A stretch of 64,000 nt of DNA from Clostridium bowmanii (GTDB taxonomy: Bacteria > Bacillota > Clostridia > Clostridiales > Clostridiaceae), in assembly GCF_018861315.1 (NCBI RefSeq), contig NZ_JAHLDL010000021.1, forward strand, positions 21,525-85,524. Reading direction: 5' to 3'. The notes under the pieces are model-generated. The model did not search any database. It had not been told where the DNA came from and saw nothing but the letters and a program-made list of their open reading frames with translations. This document shows, one piece after another, positions 19,406-29,646 of this stretch. Both the position numbers and the translations under genes were made by a program. Position 1 is the first letter of the stretch. Each line of letters opens with the position of its first letter.

Positions 19406-19558
19406 CTATTGTAAAAGAGACAATGCTTCGTTACATCTTAAACCACTTTCAAACATGACCTTAACTAATAACCCATAGGATTTGTCTTCACTTACTATTT
19501 TTTCAAAAATAGTTGAGATTTCAGCAGGTGCAATTTCAATGCCTTTTTTATTTTTCAT
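19406..19558 (-). pseudogene. Tyrosine recombinase box I fragment
   Basis: A 50-residue frame behind AGGAAG ends with VKVMFESGLRCNEALSLLQ, the arginine box of tyrosine recombinases, and then stops. It is a short fragment upstream of the larger remnant at 18793-19329 on the same strand. Confidence 0.55.
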
Positions 19559-19891
19559 TATAATCACTTCCTGTATATAAAATTATTATATCGCTATAAT
19601 GATACCATATAAGCTCTAAAAATGTCAAATCATGTCATATTGTCAATGAAAAGTGTATTATGTATCGTATTTGTCAATAGATTTATTATGAATAATGAAT
19701 ATGTAGCTTATTACAATTAGAAATACATGATTTTTGCATGATAAGATGTTTGAATTAGGGAAAGGTTTATTGAGAGTTTTAAAATATGTAATAAATATAT
19801 GATGATATAACGGAAAAAAATTAAAAATATATTTTTACCTGTGCCAAAAAAAACTGATTTTACGAGTTCAAAACTATATAAATATTGATTT

Positions 19892-19941
19892 AAAAAAAAT
19901 AAAAGTATGAGGAATTTTCTTTTATCAAATTTCCCATACTT
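19892..19941 (-). terminator. Terminator after the TIR/deoxyribosyltransferase-like gene
   Basis: The arms at 19903-19917 and 19927-19941 pair almost fully, with one bulge, and a T run follows on the minus strand. Confidence 0.8.
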
Positions 19942-20037
19942 AATCTATTCTGTAATACCGCTTTATTTTATTTTATACATATAACAAATATTACATTCTT
20001 TTAAAAATATAATCCAAAAATAATTTTACTATGTACC

Positions 20038-20778
20038 TTAATCATTCTCTATTTTTAATTGGAGTTTATTTTCATTATTAATAATCCATTCTTGTCCATT
20101 TTCTGTTATTCTGAAATATGCCTCAGCATTACCATTAATATCTTGTTCTGAACCTATTTCAATATATTCTTTAGATTTAAGCTTTCTTATTGCAATACTT
20201 ACTGCAAGTTCATTATATCCATTTTTACTCATATCCTGTTGTAACGTATTTCCCCATACACATTCATTATCAGAACGTTGATTTGACATTATGGAAACAA
20301 GGGCTGTAATTTCATGGTTTGACAAGCCTTCTGTTTCCTTAATTACAGATTGTGAGAATTGTTGTAAGGCATTTTGTTTTTTTATAATTGCTTTAATTCT
20401 ATTTGTAATATTATTCTTTAACTGCTCATAATCTCTTGCTGAGCCTGTTTTATATTGGATGATGTTCCTATGAGTAACATCAAAAGGAAAGTTACTCTGG
20501 CGTTCATCAGAACAGACCATGACAACTTCTTTATTACAAGCTATAGCATATCCTAATTCATACCATACATTAGGGTTATCAGTAGTAATCTCTGCAAAGC
20601 AAATTGTTGAATTTTTAATATTCGCCTCTATATCTTCTATCAAAATATTAACACTTGGGTCTTTATCAATTCTATAAGCTTTTAATTTACATGCGTTTAT
20701 TGCAGGTTCAAAAGTATCTTCATATCTACTATCAAATTTTCCCTTATCAAAAGGTTGTATTACAAAACAATTATTCAA
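20038..20778 (-). CDS. TIR/nucleoside deoxyribosyltransferase-like protein with C-terminal winged helix
   Basis: The 246-residue protein starts with a Rossmann-like domain: CFVIQPFDKG, ILIEDIEANIKNSTICFAEI, then DNPNVWYELGYAIACNKEVV. The Glu in WYELGYA lines up with the catalytic Glu of nucleoside 2-deoxyribosyltransferases and TIR-like NAD hydrolases. Residues about 155-235 look like a winged helix (LSNHEITALVSIMSN, LAVSIAIRKLKSKEYIEIG). The gene is next to the restriction-modification locus on the same strand, about 85 bp downstream of the YgjP-like gene. An NAD- or nucleotide-degrading defence role is plausible but inferred. Confidence 0.7.
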   Translation of the reverse strand: MNNCFVIQPFDKGKFDSRYEDTFEPAINACKLKAYRIDKDPSVNILIEDIEANIKNSTICFAEITTDNPNVWYELGYAIACNKEVVMVCSDERQSNFPFDVTHRNIIQYKTGSARDYEQLKNNITNRIKAIIKKQNALQQFSQSVIKETEGLSNHEITALVSIMSNQRSDNECVWGNTLQQDMSKNGYNELAVSIAIRKLKSKEYIEIGSEQDINGNAEAYFRITENGQEWIINNENKLQLKIEND

Positions 20779-20864
20779 ATTACTTCATCCTTCCATAATT
20801 AAATTCTACTATTTAAACTATAATGTTATCACTATAATAGCTTGAAATATTTTTTATCTCAAAC

Positions 20865-21578
20865 TTATAAATCCATCCTAACGCCATAATTTTTCAACCA
20901 CTCTTTTCTTATCTCATAGTCAGGAAGTACAGAAGCTACAAGTTCCCAAAACTCCTTTGAATGATTTTTGTGGTACATGTGGCACATCTCATGCACTATT
21001 ATGTAGTCCATTGCATTAGCCTTTGCCATAATACATCTCCAATTAAATAATAGTTGGTTTTTAGATGTACAGCTCCCCCATCTCTTCTTTTGCTCTTTAA
21101 CCTTTACAACAGTAGGAACAATATTAAAGAACTTCTGATAATACTTAATCCTATCTGATATAACTTGCTTAGCCTTATTTCTGTACCACTGCTCCATGGC
21201 GTTCCTAATATCTTCTTCATCCTTATTAGGTGCTGTAACAATAAATTTACCCCGATAAAGTTTTACATCTGGATTCTTGATAGTTAAATTTAATTCTATT
21301 TGCAAAGAGTAGTTCCTTCCCAGATACATAAAGGATTCCCCATTAACAAACTCTCGATTAATAGGTTCATAGTGCATATGTTTATAAGAATAAATCTTCT
21401 GTATAATCCAATTTGCTTTACTTTTCACCTTTTTAACTATTTTCTCCTCTGATGTTCCCATTGGAGCAATAACTGTAATTATATTGGGTGCTTCAACTGC
21501 AATTTCCATTGTCTTTCTATTTTTATATTCTACATTAAATGCTATATTTGTTGTTCCATATTTAAAGGAAAGCTTCAT
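20865..21578 (-). CDS. YgjP/DUF45 zinc metallopeptidase-like protein
   Basis: The 237-residue protein (start ATG 21576-21578, eight bases after GAGG) has the M48/DUF45 zinc motif VHEMCHMYHKNHSKEFW, with the HExxH as HEMCH and the third ligand downstream, and the family's KKRWGSC segment. Such proteins are very often encoded beside type I restriction genes. It lies about 80 bp after hsdR on the same strand. Substrate is unknown. Confidence 0.9.
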   Translation of the reverse strand: MKLSFKYGTTNIAFNVEYKNRKTMEIAVEAPNIITVIAPMGTSEEKIVKKVKSKANWIIQKIYSYKHMHYEPINREFVNGESFMYLGRNYSLQIELNLTIKNPDVKLYRGKFIVTAPNKDEEDIRNAMEQWYRNKAKQVISDRIKYYQKFFNIVPTVVKVKEQKKRWGSCTSKNQLLFNWRCIMAKANAMDYIIVHEMCHMYHKNHSKEFWELVASVLPDYEIRKEWLKNYGVRMDL

Positions 21579-21655
21579 ACAATACCTCATTTATTAGCTT
21601 TAGGGGAAATTTAAAACCCTAATTCTAACTTTCTAATTTTTAAATATATTAATTC

Positions 21656-24600
21656 TTAAATGACAGAAAAATGCTTCTTAGCTAAGTTTAATAATGGCTG
21701 GACCATCTGCTTCCTTACATCGAATTTAATCTTTTTAAAGTATTTTTTATTAAGTATCATAAAAATTGCTCTCTCAACATCTGATGTTTTGGAATTATTA
21801 GTAACCCAATCTACACAATAGTTTTCTTGGATAATTTGTGCCATATCCTTTGCTATTTCTTTAGATAACTCAATAATATCTTCACTAATATAGATTTCGC
21901 CTTCCTCAGAAACCTTATTCTCTTTTACCTCATTATCTTCTAAGATATATTTTTTTACAACCTCAAAGAAAGCAAACTCCTTCTCTGTTAACCCTAAGCT
22001 TTCAGATTGCAGTCTTGTACCTTTTTCAACCTCATTTTCAATAAACTCTTCAAGCTTCTTTTTTCTCTCTATCCAATTGTTCTTAGTTTCATCAAGTATT
22101 TTTTGAAGTTTTTCTAAAAGACTTGTGAAAAACACAGGGTTATCATCCATTTTTACACTTATAGCATGTTTTACAGCATGTTCCATGGCAGAAGCCTGGG
22201 CTTCATCTGATTTTAACGTGTTAATCTTACCCTTAAAATCATCGCCAAATAAAGTTATTGGCTCTATCCACTGGAAAACACCAAGAGATTTCAAATGCTT
22301 CTCTATTATTTCTCTTACCTTTTCTCCACAATCACTTATATCTAATTCGTCCTGGGGGGTGTATTTCGCTTTCGCTCCCGCTCGTATATACACAAGCCAC
22401 TTTACATCGTTTATAATATCAGTTCCTACATGAGATGGTAGTAGTGCTTCTACAGCACTTGAAAAACGCTTATATCCTATTTCAAATTCTGCTCTTATAT
22501 CCTGCGGTTCTAAGACATTAATTAATTCATCAAGATTGCTTTTATCTTTTCCCTTGAACATATTCATAACGTCTTCTCTATATGAAAGCATTTCTTTATA
22601 TAACTCATTTAATGGTTGCATTGGCTGTCCTAAATCTTCCTTATCGAATATAGCCAGTGCTTCCTCTAAATAATCCGATACACCATAATAATCCACAACA
22701 AATCCACATTGCTTTACTATGCTATCCGTCTCAATTTTTCCATCTTCAACATTACGCATAATATCTGTAGTGCAAGTTCTATTTACCCTGGCAATGGCCT
22801 GTAATAAATTATGCTCTTTTAATGGTCTATCAAGATACATTACTTGCTCTATAGGTGCGTCAAAACCAGTTAGAAGCATATCTTTTACTATAAGGAAACA
22901 TAGCTTGTCTTTTTCAACTGGTTGCTTAAATCTATCTATTATTACCTCTTGCTCCGACTTTGTAGTAAAATGTTCCTTTAAAAAAATTTCTTCATTTAAA
23001 TTACCAGAAAAAATGACTTTACAGTCTAACTCTTCTCCTATAATTTCTTTCATGTATTTCTTTAAAGCATTATAATATTTTACACATGCCACTCTGCTTA
23101 CGCAGACAACCTGTGCCTTAAAACCATTAGGTAATATATTGTCCCTATAATGCTTCAACATATCTATTGCTATATCCTTAATTCTATCATCAGCTTCAAT
23201 TATTGTTTTCTTATTGGCATATCTCTGTTTTATAGCCTCTCTTTCTTCATCATTCTTCTCCTTAAAGGCCTCATTAAATAATTCATCTAAACTGTCGCCT
23301 TTGATATGAAGTTCTGACCGTCTGCCTTCATATACTATCTTTACAGTAGCCCCATCATCCACAGCTTCCTTAATACCATACTTATCAATATATCCACCAA
23401 AGGTTCTTGGCGTAGACTTATCATCCTTATCAATAGGAGTACCAGTAAAGCCTATAAAAGTTGCATTAGGTAAAGCTGTACGCATATTTAATGCAGTATC
23501 CTTGTATTGGCTCCTATGTGCTTCATCTGTGAGTACAATCACATTAGACTTTGTCGTCAATACTTGATAAGGAAGACTAAACTTTTTCATAACCTTCTTA
23601 CCATTTTCAGTTACTTCTCTTTCCTCTATTTCGCTTTCAAATTTCTGAATAGTAGTCATAATAACCTTAGATTGTGCCTGTGTTAGTAAATCCTTCATTA
23701 CAGAAATTTTATTAGCTCTTACTGGTGTAGTTATTTTTGATAAAGTCCTTATGAAAGTAGCATATATTTGCTTATCCAAATCAATTCTATCAGTTACTAC
23801 CACTATAGTAGCGTCAGAAAGCTCTTTAGTTCTCTTTATCTTCCTTGCCAACATTACCATTGTCAAAGATTTTCCTGAACCCTGAGTATGCCATACAACT
23901 CCACCCCTTGATAAGCAATCTTTGCCTTGGTTCAATCTACTAATAGCTTTATTAACCGCTCTGAACTGTTGGTATCTACATATCTTTTTTACTGTAGCTC
24001 CATTATCGGTTTCAAACAATACAAAGTTCCTCATAATATCGAGGAGATTATTCTTCTCTAATAATCCTTGAATAAATAGATTCTGACCATTATCCTCTAC
24101 TCCTGGAACCTTATCCTTTGCAACTGGATAGCTGTCTTTCCATTCTAAATAATGATTATACTTAGAGCTAATTGTCCCCAGATAGGCATGATACTTATTC
24201 ATTATTCCCGTAAAGAAATTCGTATAAAAAAGTCTTGGATTTCCCTCTAAAATGTTACCATCTCTTTCATTCATATATCTTCTAAGTTGCTTAAAGGCTT
24301 CACTTTTACCTATTTTTTCATTCTTTGTTTTTTCTAAGAACGGTGATTTACATTCTAATACCACAACTGGTATTCCATTAACAAATATGACTATATCAGG
24401 GTAAATTGATTTTCCTAAAATAGTTTTAACTTCAAACTGGCGTGTAACTAAAAAATCATTATTATCTACATTATCCCAATCAATGAAATGTACTGTTTGA
24501 GGTTTCTTTTGACCATTACCATATATATCTTTATCTACTGTATAGTTTAAATCCACAATAGCGTCATAGAGCTTCTCATTTATCTCTAAGAGGCTTGCAC

Positions 24601-24844
24601 CTAAGTTTTCTGGTCTGCTTAAATATCTAATGGTTTTGTTTATATTTTCTTCATCCATCCATGGATTTAATCTTTTCAAAGCTTTTCCAAACCTTTTTAC
24701 AAGGATTACTTCTGTTAAAGAATCTCTTTCTCCTCTTTCTGGAATGAGTTCTTTACCATGAATAAAAACATATTTTAAATTATCTATTAAATACTTTATT
24801 GAAGGTAATTCTACTAAGGTCTCTTCATTCCCTAAATAAGACAT
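21656..24844 (-). CDS. hsdR: Type I restriction enzyme subunit R (HsdR)
   Basis: HsdR is the ATP-driven translocase and nuclease of a type I restriction complex. The 1,062-residue protein has the N-terminal nuclease core YPDIVIFVNGIPVVVLECKSP (D and E-x-K), Walker A HTQGSGKSLTMVM, DEAH box VLTDEAHRSQY, the FTGTPID motif, and later helicase motifs (LLTGFDAP, QAIARVNR). The C-terminal 300 residues are helical and would contact HsdM/HsdS. Length is typical. It is the fifth gene in the run hsdM, small membrane protein, hsdS, KAP NTPase, hsdR. No truncation is seen. Confidence 0.96.
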   Translation of the reverse strand: MSYLGNEETLVELPSIKYLIDNLKYVFIHGKELIPERGERDSLTEVILVKRFGKALKRLNPWMDEENINKTIRYLSRPENLGASLLEINEKLYDAIVDLNYTVDKDIYGNGQKKPQTVHFIDWDNVDNNDFLVTRQFEVKTILGKSIYPDIVIFVNGIPVVVLECKSPFLEKTKNEKIGKSEAFKQLRRYMNERDGNILEGNPRLFYTNFFTGIMNKYHAYLGTISSKYNHYLEWKDSYPVAKDKVPGVEDNGQNLFIQGLLEKNNLLDIMRNFVLFETDNGATVKKICRYQQFRAVNKAISRLNQGKDCLSRGGVVWHTQGSGKSLTMVMLARKIKRTKELSDATIVVVTDRIDLDKQIYATFIRTLSKITTPVRANKISVMKDLLTQAQSKVIMTTIQKFESEIEEREVTENGKKVMKKFSLPYQVLTTKSNVIVLTDEAHRSQYKDTALNMRTALPNATFIGFTGTPIDKDDKSTPRTFGGYIDKYGIKEAVDDGATVKIVYEGRRSELHIKGDSLDELFNEAFKEKNDEEREAIKQRYANKKTIIEADDRIKDIAIDMLKHYRDNILPNGFKAQVVCVSRVACVKYYNALKKYMKEIIGEELDCKVIFSGNLNEEIFLKEHFTTKSEQEVIIDRFKQPVEKDKLCFLIVKDMLLTGFDAPIEQVMYLDRPLKEHNLLQAIARVNRTCTTDIMRNVEDGKIETDSIVKQCGFVVDYYGVSDYLEEALAIFDKEDLGQPMQPLNELYKEMLSYREDVMNMFKGKDKSNLDELINVLEPQDIRAEFEIGYKRFSSAVEALLPSHVGTDIINDVKWLVYIRAGAKAKYTPQDELDISDCGEKVREIIEKHLKSLGVFQWIEPITLFGDDFKGKINTLKSDEAQASAMEHAVKHAISVKMDDNPVFFTSLLEKLQKILDETKNNWIERKKKLEEFIENEVEKGTRLQSESLGLTEKEFAFFEVVKKYILEDNEVKENKVSEEGEIYISEDIIELSKEIAKDMAQIIQENYCVDWVTNNSKTSDVERAIFMILNKKYFKKIKFDVRKQMVQPLLNLAKKHFSVI

Positions 24845-24860
24845 ACTACTATCCCCCTAT

Positions 24861-26267
24861 TTATTCACCCTTAATCACAGTAAAATTATCATATAATTCT
24901 ACCATTACAAATATGCGTTCTCTAACTCTTTTTTCATCCTCATTATCCATCCAATATCCCATTCCATTACCTATCCGCTCGTAATTTTGCAAACATCTAA
25001 CATCTTTATCCGTATTACGTTGAGTTTCTTCTACCTTTTCTACATTTTCTTTTAATCTATTAATCTCATTGCTGTCATTTAATAGCCAAATTAAGTATGC
25101 TTTGAACATACAAGTTTTTCTATCTTCAAGCCATTCAATAATACCTTCATTTTGCTTTTCTAAGTTATCTATAATCTGTCCTATAGATGGTTGACTAAAC
25201 TTAATCTTATTATACAATTTTCTATCAATTCTCTTTATTGCACATAATATCAGCAACGCATAAGGATATACATATTCATTTATATTTGCTTTCAGTATCA
25301 TGTAAACCTCAACAACAAATTTCTCTATGTCTCTTAATGATAGCTTAAAACCAAGAACTACCTGTATCACTACTTTAGAAAAATCATTATATCCATACTC
25401 AACCACTGCTGTATTTGTAAAGTTTCTGTTTTTAAATATTTTATCAAACTCATACTTACTCAATAAATATTTCACATACTCTTCCTTATTACTCTCTTTA
25501 AGTCTATACTCTAAGTCTATAAATCTGGTTAAGTACCCATTAGTATCTGTTTGTTCTCCATATATAACCCTAACAGCATTAGATAATGCTTCTTTATCTA
25601 TTCCTAAAACAAAAATTATGTTATTGCCATTGAAAAAGTGCTTTATTCTTTCTAATAAACTTATAGCATAATCTGGTCTACACCTATCTAATTCATCAAC
25701 GAATATAACAAAAGGTTTATTACTTTCTTCAAATTGTTTATTAGCTACTTTCTCCAATTCTATTTTAAACTTTTCAACAGAATTCTTGTCTTTTTTATAA
25801 TTTTCTATTTTAGCTGATACCATTTGTGCTAATTCATCATTTGAAACTATGACTTCACTATCAAAACCAGTCTTTTCTCTAATCATTTTAGAAGCCATTT
25901 TAGGTGTTTGCTTAACTAATGCTAACCCAACATCTTTAGCTTTCTCAATAAACCCTCTTATCTTGTTATCATCATTTATACTTTCTCTTATTTCATCTAC
26001 AAAAGCGATGAATGGCTCTTCAACATAATCATTTTCCCAAGCATTAAAGAATATTGTCTTATATCCTTCATTTATTAAATATTGATTCCACATTTTTAAA
26101 AATGAAGTTTTCCCTGTACCCCATTGAGAATTTACTGCTAAAACCATTTGATTATCTACAATATCAAATATCGCTGTAAGATTCTTGACCTCCACTTCTC
26201 TATGTAACTTATCATTTTTAAATGGATTATCTATGTCAATTTCTAAATTATTATTAAATATCCCCAT
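24861..26267 (-). CDS. KAP-family P-loop NTPase
   Basis: The 468-residue protein has the KAP hallmarks: Walker A SQWGTGKTSFL near residue 45, and Walker B with the signature VIFVDELDRCRPDYA followed by LLERIKHFFNGNNIIFVLGID. Many KAP NTPases carry transmembrane segments between the two motifs; I see none here, so it is probably soluble. It sits between hsdS and hsdR with gaps of about 15 bp, so it is part of the restriction operon. This is not a normal restriction subunit. Its job may be an added defence or assembly function. Confidence 0.88.
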   Translation of the reverse strand: MGIFNNNLEIDIDNPFKNDKLHREVEVKNLTAIFDIVDNQMVLAVNSQWGTGKTSFLKMWNQYLINEGYKTIFFNAWENDYVEEPFIAFVDEIRESINDDNKIRGFIEKAKDVGLALVKQTPKMASKMIREKTGFDSEVIVSNDELAQMVSAKIENYKKDKNSVEKFKIELEKVANKQFEESNKPFVIFVDELDRCRPDYAISLLERIKHFFNGNNIIFVLGIDKEALSNAVRVIYGEQTDTNGYLTRFIDLEYRLKESNKEEYVKYLLSKYEFDKIFKNRNFTNTAVVEYGYNDFSKVVIQVVLGFKLSLRDIEKFVVEVYMILKANINEYVYPYALLILCAIKRIDRKLYNKIKFSQPSIGQIIDNLEKQNEGIIEWLEDRKTCMFKAYLIWLLNDSNEINRLKENVEKVEETQRNTDKDVRCLQNYERIGNGMGYWMDNEDEKRVRERIFVMVELYDNFTVIKGE

Positions 26268-26282
26268 AAATTCACCTTACCC

Positions 26283-27581
26283 TTACCTTACTCTAATCTT
26301 CCCTGTCATAAGCTTATGCATAAGTCCCTTTTTAAGCTCCTGAAATTTTTCCTTTTTAGACTCATATTTTTCTATTTTTTCATCTATAGAGGATAGGATT
26401 GAAGCAATCTTACCTTGCTCACATAATGAAGGAATTATAACGGGTAAGTTTCTTAGCTCATTCAATGCAATTCTCAATCTTGTTGAGCCTGTGCTATTCG
26501 CAATTGCATTACTTCTAAAATACTTAGAATTAATTGAATACTTTATATAATCCACATTATTTTCACTTTTATCTACAGATATTCTGATACCATCGGAACA
26601 CATTAAATATCTTTCTTCATTGCAAGGTATCTTACAAGCTCTTGCCACTGGTTCTGCCATTTTTGCAATTAAAATATCTCCTGGATATATATTGCAACTC
26701 CTTAGTTCATCAGCCTTTTTTACTGATGTGTAAATAGTAGATTCATTATTAAAATATCCATCCCCTATATTCTGTAATTGTATTACTCTTACTCCTACTT
26801 CTGTGTAATCACATGACTTTAAATTTGAACCAAAAGGTCCTCCTGTAAAAGAATACCTATCAGATTTGTCAACTATATCAATCAGCCTCTTTATTTCCCA
26901 TTCTTCTGGTATCATTCCAAGCTCCGTATCCTTAAACCTATCATGTCCAATTCCTTTTGTAAGAAGCTTCTGCATAAGCCCTTTTCTAAGTTCCTTTGTC
27001 TTTTCTATAAGTTTATCAGTATTTTCTATTTTTTCATCTACGGAGGATAGTATTAATGATATATTTTGTTGTTCTTCCAGTGGTGGTGTTGTAATTATAT
27101 ATTCTTTTAAAAACCCTGTTGGCACCCTTCTTTGACCCGCTGAACCAGTCATATTAGCCTTCGCTTGTTGAATAAAATTATTTGATGATATTGTATAATA
27201 AATATATAATGGTATACTTTCGGTCTTCTTTGCTCTTAATACATGGAATTCTGTGCTTCCAAAACCCACTTCATTAATTAATTGAGTTGCTATTGCTTTT
27301 TTACCATTTTCAAAGCAAGGAGTAATTTTAGCAAGTAAAACATCATTATTTTTAAATGCTGTATATCCCTTTTTCACCTCGCCATATGTCCGTACATTGT
27401 CCTTAATAATACCTCCCTGATTTGATACATCCTCCATAGCTATAAAGGATACATCTTTATCATCTTCAATAATTTCTTTTTTAGGGTTTATCTCAGATAT
27501 ATCACATAGTCTCTTTATCTCCCACTTATTAGGTATTTCACCTACCTCTGTCATCTTATATCCTTCTCTAACTTCTTTCAC
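26283..27581 (-). CDS. hsdS: Type I restriction enzyme specificity subunit S (HsdS)
   Basis: HsdS reads the bipartite DNA target. The 432-residue protein has two target recognition domains, each opened by a similar phrase (EVGEIPNKWEIKRLCDI and ELGMIPEEWEIKRLIDI), and two long conserved helical spacers (SSVDEKIENTDKLIEKTKELRKGLM and SSIDEKIEKYESKKEKFQELKKGLM in two pieces). Both halves are complete. The recognition sequence cannot be read from this. It lies between the small membrane gene and the KAP gene. Confidence 0.94.
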   Translation of the reverse strand: MKEVREGYKMTEVGEIPNKWEIKRLCDISEINPKKEIIEDDKDVSFIAMEDVSNQGGIIKDNVRTYGEVKKGYTAFKNNDVLLAKITPCFENGKKAIATQLINEVGFGSTEFHVLRAKKTESIPLYIYYTISSNNFIQQAKANMTGSAGQRRVPTGFLKEYIITTPPLEEQQNISLILSSVDEKIENTDKLIEKTKELRKGLMQKLLTKGIGHDRFKDTELGMIPEEWEIKRLIDIVDKSDRYSFTGGPFGSNLKSCDYTEVGVRVIQLQNIGDGYFNNESTIYTSVKKADELRSCNIYPGDILIAKMAEPVARACKIPCNEERYLMCSDGIRISVDKSENNVDYIKYSINSKYFRSNAIANSTGSTRLRIALNELRNLPVIIPSLCEQGKIASILSSIDEKIEKYESKKEKFQELKKGLMHKLMTGKIRVR

Positions 27582-27600
27582 TGTTATGCCACCTCTACCT

Positions 27601-27861
27601 CTATATTATCTTCATAACTAACCAAACAAGAAAAGTATTAATCAAGTAATAAAGTATTTTCCCGCCTATACTTCCAAACCATATGTCATTTGTTCTACCA
27701 TAACTAAAAATTCTTCCAACAATTCTGTATGTTATTATTGATACTGGAACTCCAATTACAGCAGATTTAAATTCATTAGTGGCCCATAATATCTTAAATG
27801 CCATTAACATTCCATTTAATAATGGTTCATAGAACATCTTACTTATATCTGTACTATTCAT
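27601..27861 (-). CDS. Small membrane protein between hsdM and hsdS
   Basis: The 86-residue product has hydrophobic stretches at about 20-45 (weak) and a clear C-terminal one (KILYYLINTFLVWLVMKII). The middle is Gly/Arg-rich (GRIFSYGRTNDIWFGSIGGK). I do not recognise a family. It is flanked by hsdM (29 bp away) and hsdS (about 20 bp) on the same strand, so it is cotranscribed with them. A membrane partner for the KAP NTPase in the same operon is one idea, untested. Confidence 0.65.
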   Translation of the reverse strand: MNSTDISKMFYEPLLNGMLMAFKILWATNEFKSAVIGVPVSIITYRIVGRIFSYGRTNDIWFGSIGGKILYYLINTFLVWLVMKII

Positions 27862-27890
27862 ATATCCATCTAACCCCTACATCCTTAATC

Positions 27891-29414
27891 TTATTCTATC
27901 TCCTCAAACCCCAATTCCTTCAAATACCCATTTAACCTCAATCCTATCTCTTTTTCATTAATTCCTAACTTATTAATTTCCTCAATAACCAACCCTATAT
28001 CTACTTCTTCCTCTTCTTCACTTGTATCAACATATCTGCTGATATTGAGGTTATAATCATTTTCCTTTATACCTTCTATATCAACTACATTTGCATATTT
28101 TTCTACATCTATATATTCATCAAAAGCTTTTACAATTTTATCAATGTCTTCATCTCTTACTCTATTCTTATTTCCGTCTTTAACAAAATGATTGCTTCCA
28201 TCTATAAATAAAACCTTATTTCTTCTATCTTCTGGCTTATTTTTATTTATCACAAGTATGGCCGCAGGAATACCTGTACCGTAAAATATATTTTGGGGAA
28301 GTCCTATTACAGATTCAACTAAATCATCTTTAATGAAGCCTTCTCTTATCTTTCTTTCTGACCCGCCTCTAAATAAAACCCCATGAGGAACTACCGAAGC
28401 CATTTTGCCTCTTACATTTAAACTTGCTACCATGTGACAAACAAAGGCTAAGTCTCCATAAGATTTAGGTGGTATTCCATATGGAAACCTGTGAAACTGG
28501 TCAGCACTCGCTTCTTCCAGGCCCCAGTTGCTTAAAGAAAACGGGGGATTGGCAAGGACTTTGTCGTAAGTCTTCAAAACTCCACCTTCTGTATGTTTTG
28601 GTTCACGAATTGTATCTCCCTTTTGTATGTCTGCACCTTTAGCTCCATGAAATAACATATTCATCTTACATATAGCCCATGTTGAAAGATTAATTTCTTG
28701 TCCAAATAAAGATATGTTCCTATAGTTTCCACCTTGGTTCTTTATATATTGTAATGACTGTATTAACATACCGCCCGAACCCGCAGTTGGGTCATAAATT
28801 CTATCGCCCTCTTGTGGCTTCAACACATTCACCATTATTCTTACAATCTCTGTTGGTGTGTAAAATTCCCCACCTTTTTTTCCGCCTTCATCTGCAAATT
28901 GTTTTATCAAATACTGATATGCGTCACCTAATATGTCCTGCGATTCCAGATTTGAGTTTGCAAGGTTAATAGTATCCAGAACCAAAAGGAGCTGTGAGAG
29001 CTTCTTATCAGGTACACGCTCTTTATCATTATAATTAGCTGTAGTAAGAACACCAATAAGTTCTGCATTTTTAGGTTCATCCTCTAATGCTTTAAAAGCT
29101 TTGTCTAACTCGGGTCCTATATTTAAATTCAAGTTTTTAAGCTTATCCCATCTTGCACTTTCAGGCACATAAAAGGTTTCATATACAGAGCTGTCATTTA
29201 ACAGCATATTAACTTCTTCTGCAACCATTCCCTGCTCAATAAATTCCTTTTCTCTAAATCCTCTTTCTTCATAAAATTCATCATTTAATCTTTTTAAGAA
29301 TAATAATCCAAATATATAGTCCTTATATTCAGCGGCCGATAATTCTCCCCTCAAAATATCCGCACATGACCATAATACACCCTCTAAATTTTGTAATGTC
29401 AGCTTCTCCATCAT
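27891..29414 (-). CDS. hsdM: Type I restriction enzyme methyltransferase subunit M (HsdM)
   Basis: HsdM is the N6-adenine methyltransferase of the type I complex. The 507-residue protein has the helical N-terminal domain (LWSCADILRGELSAAEYKDYIF), AdoMet motif I DPTAGSGGML, catalytic motif IV NPPFSLSNWG, and the C-terminal helices. AAGGAG lies five bases before the ATG at 29412-29414. It is the promoter-proximal gene of the restriction operon. Expression control may involve the inverted repeat at 29647-29685 upstream. Confidence 0.96.
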   Translation of the reverse strand: MMEKLTLQNLEGVLWSCADILRGELSAAEYKDYIFGLLFLKRLNDEFYEERGFREKEFIEQGMVAEEVNMLLNDSSVYETFYVPESARWDKLKNLNLNIGPELDKAFKALEDEPKNAELIGVLTTANYNDKERVPDKKLSQLLLVLDTINLANSNLESQDILGDAYQYLIKQFADEGGKKGGEFYTPTEIVRIMVNVLKPQEGDRIYDPTAGSGGMLIQSLQYIKNQGGNYRNISLFGQEINLSTWAICKMNMLFHGAKGADIQKGDTIREPKHTEGGVLKTYDKVLANPPFSLSNWGLEEASADQFHRFPYGIPPKSYGDLAFVCHMVASLNVRGKMASVVPHGVLFRGGSERKIREGFIKDDLVESVIGLPQNIFYGTGIPAAILVINKNKPEDRRNKVLFIDGSNHFVKDGNKNRVRDEDIDKIVKAFDEYIDVEKYANVVDIEGIKENDYNLNISRYVDTSEEEEEVDIGLVIEEINKLGINEKEIGLRLNGYLKELGFEEIE

Positions 29415-29646
29415 TCTCTCTCCTTGTCAATCTATATTCAGTATTTTTATATATTCCTTTTAATAATCTATCTATTTTAGTTTACCACAATTTTGTATTT
29501 TTTTGTCTATAGTAATTAGGTTAAAGTCATATAAATGCCTAATATTAATAAAAAATGTAGTCGAGGTATTATTTCTGCACTTTCTTCATGTTTTGGACGG
29601 AGTTTGTTTTTTGTGCAACTTGTTATATAAATAGATAACAACCGTA

